Shown here in pieces: positions 53,397 through 62,762 of a stretch of DNA of 64,000 nucleotides. The DNA comes from Pseudomonas putida (GTDB lineage: Bacteria; Pseudomonadota; Gammaproteobacteria; Pseudomonadales; Pseudomonadaceae): assembly GCF_009883635.2 (NCBI RefSeq), contig NZ_CP026115.2, positions 2,976,001 to 3,040,000 of the forward strand, read 5' to 3'. The position numbers were made by a program, and so were the translations under genes. Below the pieces are notes generated by a model. It ran no database searches and was not told the origin of the DNA. It was given only the letters and a program-made list of their open reading frames with translations. Numbering within the stretch: the first letter of the stretch is position 1; every line of letters begins with the position of its first letter.

Positions 53397-54628
53397 TGAG
53401 CGACATCATCCGCCGCGATCCACGCGCCGAGTGGATCGCCCGTAACCGTCTGCATCCGCTGCATGCGGCGATGCAGACGCAACAGACCCGCTGGATGGGG
53501 CCTAACGGCCTGATCCGCAAGAACCCCCATGCCATCGCCGCAGGTTTCATCGGCCCGGCAGGCCTCAAGCGCATCGACCGCAGCGGTGCCCAGCAGGGCA
53601 CCGGTGTCGGCGGGCGGCGTACGGCGGCAGCCGAAGTGCAGCTGCCGCTGCATCAGGTACCGGCGCCGGCGTTCTACATTGCCGTGGTGCCGGACATGGT
53701 GGGCGGCCGCCTGAGCAGCCACGACCGCGACCTGCTGGGCCTGGCCCACAGCCTGGCTGGCAGCGACGGCGCAGTGCTGGCGGTGGTGTTCGGTGAACAC
53801 AAGGAAAGCAACTTTTCCACAGCCGGTGTCGACCGCCTGCTGGTGCTTGAAGGTGAGGAATTCGAAGGTTATGCACCGGAGCAACTGGTCCAGGGCCTGC
53901 GCGCTGTGGATAACCAGTTCGCCCCGCGCCACTGGCTGCTGCCCGACAGCCGTACCGGCGGCGGCGAGCTGGGGCGGCGCCTTGGCGCATCGCTTGGCGA
54001 GCGCCCGGCGACGCGAGTCTGGCAGATCAAGGACGGCCAGTGCATCGGCCGTGCCGGTGCTGGCCAGCAAGACCTGCAGCGCGCCGTACCACGTCTGATC
54101 CTGGGCGCGGCGGAGTGTGCCGAGCCGGTCAGCGAAACCCGACACGAAGCGCTGCCAGTGGAGTTGTCCACAAGCGTGGTGCGCAGCCTGTCGCGCATCG
54201 AGGACCTGGGCTCGGTGGCCGTCGACCCGGCGACCATCGCGATGGCCGAGGCCGAATTCATCGTCTCCGGCGGCAACGGCGTCAAGGACTGGGACCTGTA
54301 CCACAAGGCCACTGCTGCCCTCGGCGCCACTGAAGGCGCGTCGCGGGTGGCGGTGGACGATGGCTTCATGCCGCGCAACCGCCAGGTGGGTGCTACCGGT
54401 ACCTGGGTTACCGCACGGGTCTACGTGGCTGTGGGTATCTCGGGCGCGATCCAGCACCTGCAGGGCATTGGCGCCTGCGACAAGGTGGTGGCGATCAACA
54501 TGGACCCGGGCTGCGACATGATCAAACGGGCTGACCTGTCGGTGATTGGCGACAGTTCGGCGATTCTTCAGGCACTGATCGAGGCTGTGGACAACTTCCG
54601 CAGCGGCGGCCAGCGCGACGCGGCATAA
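53396..54628 (+). CDS. etfA: Electron transfer flavoprotein alpha subunit
   Basis: The 410-residue ETF alpha, longer than usual because of an N-terminal extension of about 90 residues (IIRRDPRAEWIARNRLHPLH and onward). The C-terminal FAD domain has VGATGTWVTARVYVAVGISG and INMDPGCDMIKRADLSVIGD. It is dedicated to the dgc system: its ATG overlaps the dgcB stop by 1 bp, and the beta subunit follows 10 bp later. Confidence 0.92.
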   Translation: MSDIIRRDPRAEWIARNRLHPLHAAMQTQQTRWMGPNGLIRKNPHAIAAGFIGPAGLKRIDRSGAQQGTGVGGRRTAAAEVQLPLHQVPAPAFYIAVVPDMVGGRLSSHDRDLLGLAHSLAGSDGAVLAVVFGEHKESNFSTAGVDRLLVLEGEEFEGYAPEQLVQGLRAVDNQFAPRHWLLPDSRTGGGELGRRLGASLGERPATRVWQIKDGQCIGRAGAGQQDLQRAVPRLILGAAECAEPVSETRHEALPVELSTSVVRSLSRIEDLGSVAVDPATIAMAEAEFIVSGGNGVKDWDLYHKATAALGATEGASRVAVDDGFMPRNRQVGATGTWVTARVYVAVGISGAIQHLQGIGACDKVVAINMDPGCDMIKRADLSVIGDSSAILQALIEAVDNFRSGGQRDAA

Positions 54629-54638
54629 GGGCACGAGC

Positions 54639-55409
54639 ATGAGTACGAAAGTGATCAGCCTGGTTTCCATCGGTGCCCACCCCAGCTCCGGCCGCGCCCG
54701 CCGCGCCGAGCAAGATGCCCGCGCCGTGGAACTGGGTTTGCAGCTGGCGGGGGATAACTTGCAAGTGGTGCATGCCGGCGACCCACGTGAAGAAGCGCTG
54801 CGCGCTTACCTGGGCATGGGCCTGGACCATCTGGACGTCTTGGAGCAGCCGGTCGGCGCCGATGTGCTGGGTGTGCTGGGTGAGTACCTGCGTGATGCCG
54901 ACGCCCAGCTGGTGCTGACCGGCAGCCAGGCTGAAACCGGTGAGGGGTCGGGCATGCTGCCGTTCCTGCTGGCCGAGAAGCTCGGCTGGCCGTTGGTGGT
55001 GGGGCTCGCTGAAGTAGAGTCGATCGAGAACGGTACTGCCCAAGTGTTGCAAGCGCTGCCACGCGGCCAGCGGCGCCGTCTGAAAGTGCGCTTGCCGTTG
55101 TTGGCAACTGTGGACAACGCTGCACCCAAGCCGCGGCAGAGCGCGTTCGGCCCGGCACGCCGGGGTGTGCTGGCGGCGCGCAATGTGGTGATCGTCGAGG
55201 ATGAACTGCTGGTCGAAGCCGAGTTGCAGCCAGCACGGCCACGGCCCAAGCGGCTCAAGGTCATCAAGGCCAAGAGTGGCGCGGACCGGATGAAGGCAGC
55301 TACCGCCAAGGCCAGTGGTGGTGGCGGCAAGGTGCTGAAGGATGTTTCTCCACAGGAGGGCGCCGAGGCGATCCTCAAGCTGCTGATAGAGGAGGGTGTC
55401 CTGCGCTGA
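54639..55409 (+). CDS. etfB: Electron transfer flavoprotein beta subunit
   Basis: The 256-residue ETF beta pairs with the alpha subunit. The N-terminal nucleotide-binding half has QLVLTGSQAETGEGSGMLPF, and the C-terminus has the usual alanine/lysine-rich linker before LKDVSPQEGAEAILKLLIEE. It ends the dgcAB-etfAB run; the IS110 element begins 25 bp beyond the stop. Confidence 0.92.
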   Translation: MSTKVISLVSIGAHPSSGRARRAEQDARAVELGLQLAGDNLQVVHAGDPREEALRAYLGMGLDHLDVLEQPVGADVLGVLGEYLRDADAQLVLTGSQAETGEGSGMLPFLLAEKLGWPLVVGLAEVESIENGTAQVLQALPRGQRRRLKVRLPLLATVDNAAPKPRQSAFGPARRGVLAARNVVIVEDELLVEAELQPARPRPKRLKVIKAKSGADRMKAATAKASGGGGKVLKDVSPQEGAEAILKLLIEEGVLR

Positions 55410-55517
55410 GCCTGGCTGCGCTGTTTTGTAGGAGTCCACCCGCCGCTAGGCGCCGCGCTGTCGCGCAGCAAACTGGTATGCGCATGGCCTGCATTGAGCG
55501 CTGAGGCATGAAATGGA

Positions 55518-55562
55518 CAAAGCAAAAGGCGGCTGCCCGTAGGGCAGCCGCCTTTTGCTTTG
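55518..55562. terminator. Perfect 21-bp hairpin in the IS left end
   Basis: A perfectly paired 21-bp stem with a GTA loop. The arm begins caaagcaaaaggcggctgcc. T-rich and A-rich flanks make it a bidirectional terminator, probably insulating the element from read-through of the etf operon. Confidence 0.8.
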
Positions 55563-55569
55563 TTAGGAT

Positions 55570-55745
55570 CTAAGGGCGCGGGACAGAGGCCGTAACCCGC
55601 ATTGGTGTCATCAGCACCCGCGTAGGAGAGTGGCCCGCACGGCATCGGCGTGGAGTCCATGTAGGCACCACCGTCAGGTGATGACCACGTATGAGAGAGT
55701 GAACCTTTCGCCGCCGTGTGCCCCGCGCGCCCATTATCCTGCGAG
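55570..55745 (+). ncRNA. Candidate bridge RNA of the IS110 element
   Basis: IS110 elements encode a bridge RNA in the non-coding left end that pairs with target and donor. The region carries gtaggag (55622-55628), identical to the left half of the target, and ggagtcca (55652-55659), identical to the left junction (55431-55438). TGATGA (55678) resembles the right element end. It starts after the terminator hairpin and ends before the transposase ATG. The exact ends and fold are not established. Confidence 0.45.
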
Positions 55746-55753
55746 GAATACTC

Positions 55754-57085
55754 ATGGCGCGCAAGCAGGCCAAGCAACGTTTTCAACTTGTTCATCCACA
55801 TTGTGCTGGCATTGACATCGGTAGCCGCGAGCATTGGGTTGCAGCCAGTAAGGATCATGAGCCCATCGTGCGCAGCTTCGCCACGTTCACGCACGACCTC
55901 AACCAGTTGGCCGACTGGCTTTCTGAAATGGGAGTCGAGGTCGTTGCTATGGAGGCAACCGGGGTCTACTGGATTCCCTTGTTTGAACTCCTTGATGCCC
56001 GCGGCTTCAATGTTTACCTGGTTAACTCGCGGTCCACCCGGCAGATTTCCGGGCGCAAATCGGATGTGCTCGACTGTCAGTGGATTTGGCAGTTGATGAG
56101 CCATGGATTGCTCCGAGGAGCATTCCGCCCATCTGAATCGATTTGCACCTTGCGTGCGCTGGTTCGCCAACGGGCCAATAAAGTCCGCGATCAGGCGCAA
56201 GCATTGAATCGTATTCAGAAAGCGCTCACTCAGATGAACATCCAACTTGCCAATGTCATCAGTGACATCTCTGGGGTCACGGGAATGAGGATTCTGCGAG
56301 CGATCATTGACGGCGAACGCGATCCACAGATACTGGCAGGGATGATTGATCGTCGCATCAAGGCAACTCCAGAAACTGTTGCTCGCAGTCTGCACGGCAA
56401 CTGGCGCTTGGAACATCTCCATGCACTAGCGCAGGAGGTGGAGGCTTACGACTTTCTGGAACAGCAAATCGCTGATAACGATGAGGCGATTAGCGGTGTT
56501 CTAGCACTACTGCCTGTGCGACAAGAGAAGCCACAGCCATCGCGCAAAGTGCTGCGCAGCCCACACCGATCTGCTGCTGCTCAGACCGCATTGCATCAAG
56601 CCGTCTGGAAAGTGATGGGCGTTGATTTAACCGCCATTCCCACGATCGGCGTGGATACCGCGTTGGTCATTGCGAGTGAGATCGGCCCAGATCTCAGCCG
56701 CTTTCCTAGTTCACAGCACTTCTGTTCCTGGCTGGGTTTGGCACCGCCCACTCGCATCTCCGGCGGCCGACAGCTATCGGGATCAGGCCCTAAAGTAATC
56801 AATCGTGCTGCGCAGGCACTGAAGCAGGCCGCGTCCAACGCCAGAAACGACAAGAGTTTTATCGGTACCAGTCATCGCGCCCGTCTTTCGCGAATGGACA
56901 CGAGCTGTGCGATCAAGGCCACAGCGCATCAGGTTGCACGGTTGATATATGCGATGGTGACCAGAGGCCAAGCCTACGCAGAGAAAGGCATTGAAGAATT
57001 TGAAGAGCGAAGCAAGGGCAGGCAGCTCCGGGCCTTGCTGCGCAAGGCCCGGAAACTGGGTCTGGAACTGGTAGAGGCCGCTTGA
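55754..57085 (+). CDS. IS110-family DEDD transposase
   Basis: A 443-residue recombinase. The N-terminal RuvC-like DEDD domain has GIDIGSREHW (first Asp), VVAMEATGVYW (Glu) and RKSDVLDCQW (Asp pair). The C-terminal Tnp domain has TIGVDTALVIASEIG, FCSWLGLAPPTRISGGRQLS and the serine in SGSGPKVINR. Start ATG 55754 follows GAGGAA; the 12-residue upstream extension is weaker. The gene is intact and its base composition is less GC-rich than its surroundings. It resembles the P. putida elements that target REPs. Confidence 0.93.
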   Translation: MARKQAKQRFQLVHPHCAGIDIGSREHWVAASKDHEPIVRSFATFTHDLNQLADWLSEMGVEVVAMEATGVYWIPLFELLDARGFNVYLVNSRSTRQISGRKSDVLDCQWIWQLMSHGLLRGAFRPSESICTLRALVRQRANKVRDQAQALNRIQKALTQMNIQLANVISDISGVTGMRILRAIIDGERDPQILAGMIDRRIKATPETVARSLHGNWRLEHLHALAQEVEAYDFLEQQIADNDEAISGVLALLPVRQEKPQPSRKVLRSPHRSAAAQTALHQAVWKVMGVDLTAIPTIGVDTALVIASEIGPDLSRFPSSQHFCSWLGLAPPTRISGGRQLSGSGPKVINRAAQALKQAASNARNDKSFIGTSHRARLSRMDTSCAIKATAHQVARLIYAMVTRGQAYAEKGIEEFEERSKGRQLRALLRKARKLGLELVEAA

Positions 57086-57130
57086 TTTTAATGCTTATAA
57101 AACAATGAGTTATTTTATGTTTGATGAGAG

Positions 57131-57240
57131 CGGCCTTGTGTCGCGAAAGGGCTGCGAAGCAGCCCCAGGATATCAGCGCAGTTGCACATATTGCCGGGGC
57201 TGCTTCGCAGCCCTTTCGCGACACAAGGCCGCTCCTACAA
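57131..57240. repeat. REP pair interrupted by the IS
   Basis: Inverted arms (about 57131-57170 and 57199-57240), with ggctgcgaagcagcc-type palindromes and the tail tgtcgcgaaagg, lie around a short spacer. The left arm is cut by the IS110 element. Confidence 0.85.
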
Positions 57241-57246
57241 AAGCGG

Positions 57247-57450
57247 TTACTGCCGAACCACGTTGAACGCCCAGCTCGCCAGCGCTTCGGTTACCGGCTC
57301 GAATGACACCCGCTCCCCCGCCGAAAGTCCCCCATCCCCTGCCGCACAGCGCAACACCAGGTAATCCCAATCTTGCCCCTCGGCGCTGATTACCCCCATG
57401 CCATGGCCGTCATCGAACCATTTCACAGTCCCAGCCAGGCGCCTGTGCAT
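57247..57450 (-). CDS. Divergent cold-shock-domain protein
   Basis: A 67-residue protein that opens like a cold-shock domain (GTVKWFDDGHGMGVI). The RNA-binding motifs are altered: RNP1 KGFGFI is HGMGVI and RNP2 (usually LFVHF) is YLVLRC, so the aromatic stacking residues are lost. ATG 57450 follows AGGAG. Upstream lies a long non-coding region. It is probably expressed, but nucleic-acid binding may be lost or changed. Confidence 0.75.
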   Translation of the reverse strand: MHRRLAGTVKWFDDGHGMGVISAEGQDWDYLVLRCAAGDGGLSAGERVSFEPVTEALASWAFNVVRQ

Positions 57451-58076
57451 AAGTTGCTCCTGAGTAATGCCAAAGTAGTGGCCAATACTGAAGCACAGGT
57501 GGCATTTGGGTGAAACTGGTAAAAATGTCAGTTGCGTCGCCGTTTTGCCCACGGAATCTGTTCGCCACTATGTGGATAAAGTGTTTGCGCTTCGCTGGGG
57601 CCCTTGCCTGGCAATGGCTGCGCGGGAGCGGTCAAAATATGATCAGTGGCACAGATGTTGAAAACAGGCAGCTGCAGAACTGGGGAGGCCAAGTTTCCCA
57701 CAATCACTGTTGGCGGGTTTGTGGATAATCTGTTTGGCAACAGCTGAAGGCCGCGAATTCTGGGTGCTCTAGCGTGGTGTTCAATAAATGATCAAAAGGC
57801 TGCAGTTTCGCGCAGAGCCAGCAATTTCAGGAACTTGTGCTGCTTACCCACAGAGTTTCAGAGATCAAAATGCAACTGCGCACAAAAACTGTTGGCGCTT
57901 CTGTGGACAAGATGTTCGGTATGGGCTGTAAGCCTTTAAATCAGAGGGTTACAGTGTTTTGATCAAATAATGATCGATTGTAGCTTGAGGGTATTGCTGG
58001 AGTGCTTGCACTGCTGCCCGCAAAGGCTGTAGCTAAATCTGTGGGTAACGTGTGAGGAAGCTCTGGATTGTCATGT
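57451..58076. other. Intergenic region with DnaA-box-like repeats
   Basis: No gene is visible in about 620 bp. TGTGGATAA (reverse of TTATCCACA) is at 57571 and 57720, TGTGGACAA at 57902, TTACCCACA at 57844 and TGTGGGTAA at 58040. Parts of the stretch resemble each other (actgttggcg followed by tgtggaYaa at 57708 and about 57890), so it looks like an old imperfect tandem duplication. Several GATC sites are present. Confidence 0.45.
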
Positions 58077-58110
58077 AAAACGCCACGGCGGTTAACCCGG
58101 CCGTGGCGTT
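58077..58110 (-). terminator. gbcA terminator
   Basis: The aacgccacgg/ccgtggcgtt stem (10 bp) is followed leftward by TTTTAC, 19 bp after the gbcA stop. Confidence 0.75.
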
Positions 58111-58128
58111 GTCAGTCCAGCTGCACCG

Positions 58129-59421
58129 TTACTGCGCTTGCACTTCCTTCAGGTAGGGCGCTGGCTCCGCGCCCAGGTTGTTCAGCACCCGCTGGCTGTA
58201 CCAATCAATGAAGTTGACCACGCCAAACTCGTAAGTCTTCGAGTAAGGCCCAGGCTGGTACGCCGTGGAGTTGATCCCACGCTGGTTCTCTTCGGCCAGG
58301 CGACGGTCCTGGTCGTTGGTGGCATCCCACACCTTGCGCATGCGCTCTGGGTCGTAATCCACACCCTCGACGGCATCCTTGTGCACCAGCCACTTGGTGG
58401 TGACCATGGTCTCCTGTGCGCTGATCGGCCATACGGTGAAGACGATGATGTGGTCGCCCATGCAGTGGTTCCACGAGTGTGGCAGGTGCAGGATGCGCAT
58501 CGAGCCCAGGTCTGGGTTCTTGATGCGGCCCATCAGCTTCTGGCAGGCCTGCTTGCCGTCCATGGTCATCGACACGGTGCCCTTGAGCAGCGGCATGCGC
58601 ACGATACGGTTACGCAACCCATGGCTCTTGTGCAGGTACGGGATCTTCTCGGCTTCCCAGGCGGCGGCGGACGCGGCCACGTGGTCCTTGAAGGCCTGGT
58701 CGGCGCGCGGGTCGTTGGTGTCGTCCCACTCCAGCAAGGTCTGCAGGAGTTCCGGGTGCGAGCCGGAGCAGTGGTAGCACTCGCGGTTGTTTTCCAGCAC
58801 CAGCTTCCAGTTAGCCTTTTCCATCAAGGTGGTCTGCACCGCCACCTTGGTGTTCTCCATGTCGTACGGTTCCATGTAATGGTCCAAGGTGGCCAGGAAC
58901 TCGTCGATGGCAGGCGGGTTTTCCGCCAGGCTGATGAAGATGTAGCCGCCGGAAACCTTCACGTGCACAGGCTTCAGGCCATATTCCTTCATGTCGAAGT
59001 CGGCGCCCATTTCGGTGCCCGCGAACAGCAGGCGGCCGTCCAGTTCGTAGGTCCACTGGTGGTAGTGGCAGACCAGCTTGGCCACCTTGCCCTTGTCGCT
59101 CACGCACAGGCGCGAGCCGCGGTGGCGGCAGACGTTATGGAAGGCATGCACCTTACCTTCAGCACCACGCACCACCAGGATCGGGTTCTTGCCGATCTGC
59201 AGGGTGATGTAGTTGCCCTTGGCCGGGATCTCGCAGGTCATGCCGGCGATCAGCCACTCCTTCTGGAAGATCTCCTGCATGTCGATCTGGAACAGACGCT
59301 CGTCGGTGTAGAACGGCTGGGGCAGCGAGTAGGTGCGCTCGCGGGTCTGCAGCATCTCGGCGGTGGCCTTGCGTGCAGGTTCCAGTGGATCGCCCAGGCT
59401 CAGGGTTGCGGTGACGTCCAT
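58129..59421 (-). CDS. gbcA: Glycine betaine monooxygenase oxygenase subunit GbcA
   Basis: A 430-residue Rieske non-haem iron oxygenase. The Rieske motif has CRHRGSRLC and CHYHQW (C-x-H and C-x2-H, about residues 96-119). The mononuclear iron site uses the NRECYHCSGSHPE region (about 211-223) and a later Asp. It removes one methyl group of glycine betaine as formaldehyde to give dimethylglycine, with electrons from GbcB. It is divergent to gbcB. Confidence 0.95.
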   Translation of the reverse strand: MDVTATLSLGDPLEPARKATAEMLQTRERTYSLPQPFYTDERLFQIDMQEIFQKEWLIAGMTCEIPAKGNYITLQIGKNPILVVRGAEGKVHAFHNVCRHRGSRLCVSDKGKVAKLVCHYHQWTYELDGRLLFAGTEMGADFDMKEYGLKPVHVKVSGGYIFISLAENPPAIDEFLATLDHYMEPYDMENTKVAVQTTLMEKANWKLVLENNRECYHCSGSHPELLQTLLEWDDTNDPRADQAFKDHVAASAAAWEAEKIPYLHKSHGLRNRIVRMPLLKGTVSMTMDGKQACQKLMGRIKNPDLGSMRILHLPHSWNHCMGDHIIVFTVWPISAQETMVTTKWLVHKDAVEGVDYDPERMRKVWDATNDQDRRLAEENQRGINSTAYQPGPYSKTYEFGVVNFIDWYSQRVLNNLGAEPAPYLKEVQAQ

Positions 59422-59560
59422 CGTGTATTCCTCGGGGCCGTGCGCGGCCGGAAAAAGGTGGCTAATCGTTGTTGTGGTGCCGCAAGGTCACTGTCTGAAA
59501 AACAGCTGTTTGTTTTGCCGTGGAGTGTGCGTCCGAAGGCGCCGTGAACCGTATCCATGG

Positions 59561-59637
59561 GCGACATGGCCGATTTGAATTACGACGCGCCAGCCCTTGT
59601 AGCGCGGGGCTGGTCGCGATAAGCACGCCGATGTCGC
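59561..59637. promoter_or_regulatory. Candidate GbdR half-sites between gbcA and gbcB
   Basis: GTCGC occurs at 59613-59617 and 59633-59637 (20 bp apart) in one orientation, with CGAC at 59562 and 59583 (21 bp apart) in the other. Both fit two-turn spaced activator sites, one pair for each gene. TGGTCGCG at 59611 shares the core of the cbcX and cdhR repeats. Confidence 0.4.
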
Positions 59638-59716
59638 TGGCAGGAATGTACGCAGCCTTCAGCTTGCGCATTATCCAAGCCATAAAAAGGGCCATAGTCG
59701 GCCGCTGGAGATGAAC

Positions 59717-60817
59717 ATGTCCGATACCTTCCTCAATCCGGTCACCACCCAGACCTGGGCCAACGGCCGCCACATCGTGCGCTGCGTCAAGGTCATCCAG
59801 GAGACCTGGGACGTGCGCACCTTCTGCTTCATGGCCGACCAGCCGATCATGTTTTTCTTCAAGCCCGGGCAGTTCGTCACCCTGGAGCTGGAGATCGAAG
59901 GCAAGCCGGTGATGCGCTCGTACACCATCTCCAGCTCGCCGTCGGTGCCCTACAGCTTCTCGATCACCGTCAAGCGCGTGCCGGGCGGCTTGGTGTCCAA
60001 CTTCCTCCACGACACCATGCACGAAGGCGCCGAGCTGCCGGTGCACGGGCCGGTGGGGCTGTTCAACGCCATCGACTTCCCGGCGGGCAAGGTGCTGTAC
60101 CTGTCCGGTGGCGTGGGTATTACCCCGGTGATGTCGATGGCGCGCTGGTTCTACGACACCAACGCCAACGTCGACATGGTGTTCGTGCACAGCGCGCGCT
60201 CGCCGAAGGACATCATCTACCACCGCGAGCTGGAACAGATGGCTTCGCGCATTCCCAACTTCAGCCTGCACATCATCTGCGAGAAGCATGGGCTAGGTGA
60301 GCCGTGGGCAGGTTATCGTGGCTACCTGAACCAGCGCCTGATGGAACTGATTGCGCCGGACTACATGGAGCGCACGGTGTTCTGCTGCGGCCCGACGCCG
60401 TACATGAGCGCGGTCAAGCGCATGCTCGAAGCGGTCGGCTTCGACATGAAGAACTACCACGAGGAATCGTTCGGCGCGACGCCACCGGAAGCCAAGGCCG
60501 ATGCGGTGGAGCATGCCGAGCAAGCCGCCGATGCGCCGGAACTGGATGTTTCCGACCTCAACCTGGTGGAGTTCATCGGCAGCGAGAAGAGCATCCGCGT
60601 CGCCCCGGGCGAGACCGTGCATGCGGCGGCGGCGAAGGTTGGCCTGATGATCCCGAAAGCCTGCGGCATGGGTATCTGCGGCACCTGCAAGGTGCTCAAG
60701 CTGGGCGGCGAAGTGGAGATGGAGCACAACGGCGGGATTACCGAGGAAGACGAAGCCGAGGGCTACATCCTGTCGTGCTGCAGTGTGCCGAAAGGGGATG
60801 TGCGGATCGATTACTGA
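59717..60817 (+). CDS. gbcB: Glycine betaine monooxygenase reductase GbcB
   Basis: A 366-residue ferredoxin-NAD(P) reductase with a C-terminal 2Fe-2S domain. FAD-binding RSYTISSSPS is at about 70-79 and NAD-binding LYLSGGVGITPVMSMA at about 125-140. The cluster cysteines are in ACGMGICGTCKV with the fourth in the terminal LSCCSV. It transfers electrons to GbcA. ATG 59717 is 6 nt after GGAG, which abuts the earlier ATG 59711. Confidence 0.94.
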   Translation: MSDTFLNPVTTQTWANGRHIVRCVKVIQETWDVRTFCFMADQPIMFFFKPGQFVTLELEIEGKPVMRSYTISSSPSVPYSFSITVKRVPGGLVSNFLHDTMHEGAELPVHGPVGLFNAIDFPAGKVLYLSGGVGITPVMSMARWFYDTNANVDMVFVHSARSPKDIIYHRELEQMASRIPNFSLHIICEKHGLGEPWAGYRGYLNQRLMELIAPDYMERTVFCCGPTPYMSAVKRMLEAVGFDMKNYHEESFGATPPEAKADAVEHAEQAADAPELDVSDLNLVEFIGSEKSIRVAPGETVHAAAAKVGLMIPKACGMGICGTCKVLKLGGEVEMEHNGGITEEDEAEGYILSCCSVPKGDVRIDY

Positions 60818-60826
60818 TCCGAGATT

Positions 60827-60856
60827 GCCGGGGCCGCAAAGCGGCCCCGGCTTTCT
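60827..60856. terminator. gbcB / MCP convergent terminator
   Basis: The gccggggccgc/gcggccccggc stem (11 bp) has an AAA loop and is followed by TTTCT on the + strand. Confidence 0.8.
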
Positions 60857-60860
60857 GAAG

Positions 60861-62486
60861 TCAGGTACGGAAGCGGGCCACCAAACCGTTCAGGTCCACC
60901 GCCAGGCGCGACAGCTCGGCGCTTGCCGCACTGGTCTGATGCGCCCCGGTAGCACTCTGCACCGACAGGTCGTTGATGTTCACCAGGTTGCGGTCCACCT
61001 CCCGCGCCACCTGGGCCTGCTCCTCTGCCGCACTGGCGATCACCAGGTTACGCTCGTTGATCTGCGCCACAGCCCCGGCAATGGTATCCAGCGCCATGCC
61101 CGCACCCTTGGCGATACTCAACGTCGACTCGGCGCGCTCGGTGCTGGTGCGCATCGACTCCACCGCCTGCTCGGTGCCGCCCTGGATGCTGCCGATCATG
61201 CGCTCGATCTCGCTGGTCGACTGCTGGGTACGATGGGCCAGTGCCCGCACTTCATCCGCCACCACGGCAAAGCCACGACCGGCCTCACCGGCACGTGCCG
61301 CTTCGATCGCGGCGTTCAGCGCCAGCAGGTTGGTCTGGTCGGCCAGGCCGCGGATTACGTCGAGCACCTTGCCGATGTCGCGCGACTGCTCGGCCAGGTG
61401 AGTGATCAGCTGGGCGGTGGCCTGCACATCACCGCTCATGCGCTCGATGGCACCCACGGTTTCCATGACCAGGTCACGACCATCGCCGGCCGAGCGGCTG
61501 GCTTCGCTTGAAGCCTCCGAGGTGCTGACCGCATTGCGCGCCACTTCTTCCACGGCGCTGGTCATCTCGGTGACGGCGGTGGCGGCCTGTTCGATTTCGT
61601 TGTTCTGCTGCTGCAGGCCGCGGGCGCTTTCGTCGGTGACGCAGTTCAGCTCTTCGGCCGCCGAGGCCAGCTGGGTGGCGGAACCGGCGATCAGTTGCAG
61701 GGTGTCGCGCAGTTTGTCCTGCATACGGGCCATGGCGCGCTGCAGGCGTGCCGCTTCGTCGGTACCTTCGGCGCGGATGACCTTGGTCAGGTCGCCGTCG
61801 GCCACCTGCTCGGCCGCCTGCAGCGCCTCTTCGATCGGCTTGACGATGCTGCGGGTCAGCAGGAAGGCGCAGAGGAAGGTCAGTACGGTAGCGGCGATCA
61901 ACAGGCCGATCACCAGGGCGAAGGCGGCGGAGTACTGGCTGGCGGCGGTTTCATTGGTGGCGCGGGTCTGGTCGGTGTTGATCTGCACCAAGGTGTCCAT
62001 GACCTTGTTGATCTGCTCGGAGTTGGCCAGCAGATCGCGGTTGAGCAGGTCGCGCAGTTCGTCCAGGCGGTTGGCCTGGCTCAGGCTGCGCATGCGTGAT
62101 TCCAGTTGGCGGTACTGGCTGAGCAGCTGGGTGTACTGGTCGAAGGCGGCCCGCTCGTCGGCAGCGCCGATCATCGGCAGGTAGGCCTGGTGGGCGCGGT
62201 CGATCTGGGCGTTGCGCTGGTCCAGCAGGTTGAGGGTATCGCGCTGGGTTTCCGGCTCGCGGTTGAGCAGCAGGCGATAAGACAGGGTGCGCATGCGCAG
62301 GTTGAGTGCGGTCAGCTCGTCCAGGGTCTTGATGCTGGGCACACTGACATTTTCGATGTCCACGCCGGCCTGGCGGATGTTGCCCATTTGCATGAGCGAG
62401 AAAATACCAAGGCCGAGCATGAGCACGCCGATCAGGGCGAACCCGAGCAACGCGCGCGGGGCGATGTTCATGTTGCGAAGAGACAT
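60861..62486 (-). CDS. Methyl-accepting chemotaxis protein (4HB sensor)
   Basis: A 541-residue transducer. TM1 is near residues 10-32. A four-helix-bundle periplasmic sensor follows, with [22 protein letters not shown]2 is about 190-212 ([20 protein letters not shown]), then the HAMP domain. The signalling tip is [20 protein letters not shown], followed by [20 protein letters not shown]. 4HB receptors sense small acids, amines or amino acids. It is next to betaine genes, so a quaternary-amine ligand is possible but unproved. ATG 62486 starts the typical [11 protein letters not shown]. Confidence 0.9.
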   Translation of the reverse strand: MSLRNMNIAPRALLGFALIGVLMLGLGIFSLMQMGNIRQAGVDIENVSVPSIKTLDELTALNLRMRTLSYRLLLNREPETQRDTLNLLDQRNAQIDRAHQAYLPMIGAADERAAFDQYTQLLSQYRQLESRMRSLSQANRLDELRDLLNRDLLANSEQINKVMDTLVQINTDQTRATNETAASQYSAAFALVIGLLIAATVLTFLCAFLLTRSIVKPIEEALQAAEQVADGDLTKVIRAEGTDEAARLQRAMARMQDKLRDTLQLIAGSATQLASAAEELNCVTDESARGLQQQNNEIEQAATAVTEMTSAVEEVARNAVSTSEASSEASRSAGDGRDLVMETVGAIERMSGDVQATAQLITHLAEQSRDIGKVLDVIRGLADQTNLLALNAAIEAARAGEAGRGFAVVADEVRALAHRTQQSTSEIERMIGSIQGGTEQAVESMRTSTERAESTLSIAKGAGMALDTIAGAVAQINERNLVIASAAEEQAQVAREVDRNLVNINDLSVQSATGAHQTSAASAELSRLAVDLNGLVARFRT

Positions 62487-62762
62487 GGGGAAGAGTCCAG
62501 GCAAGGAATATGGAGGCGCGGTCCATGCGACGAAATATGACCTGCCTGTCTATCGGTCGTGACTGGCCAGTCTTGAGGCTGACTGACGGAAAATGTGAGC
62601 CAGCTAACTATTTACCTGACCGGCGGTTGATCCATGTCGGAACAAGGGGCCCGATACCCTGTCAATCTGCGGGGCAGAAACCTTAAGAATCCGATATTTA
62701 ATGGCGGGGGCTCACACTTTTCTTTATCGTGTGCGCCCTTTGCAACAACCCGAGATAGACCC

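Larger units (their letters stand above)
55435..57130 (+). mobile_element. IS110-family insertion sequence inserted in a REP
   Basis: The element is about 1.7 kb, flanked on the left by gttttgtaggag (to 55434) and on the right by cggccttgtgtcgcg (from 57131). Joined, these rebuild a REP arm identical to the opposite arm (reverse complement of about 57200-57240), so it inserted at gtaggag^cgg. No terminal inverted repeats are seen, as expected for IS110. It has a non-coding left end of about 320 bp, one transposase gene, and a short AT-rich right end. A GAG is present at both junctions and could be the crossover core. Confidence 0.8.

Noticed and set aside
57571..58048. A second chromosomal origin (oriC)
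   Set aside because: No dnaA/dnaN genes or AT-rich unwinding region are adjacent; only box-like 9-mers are present.
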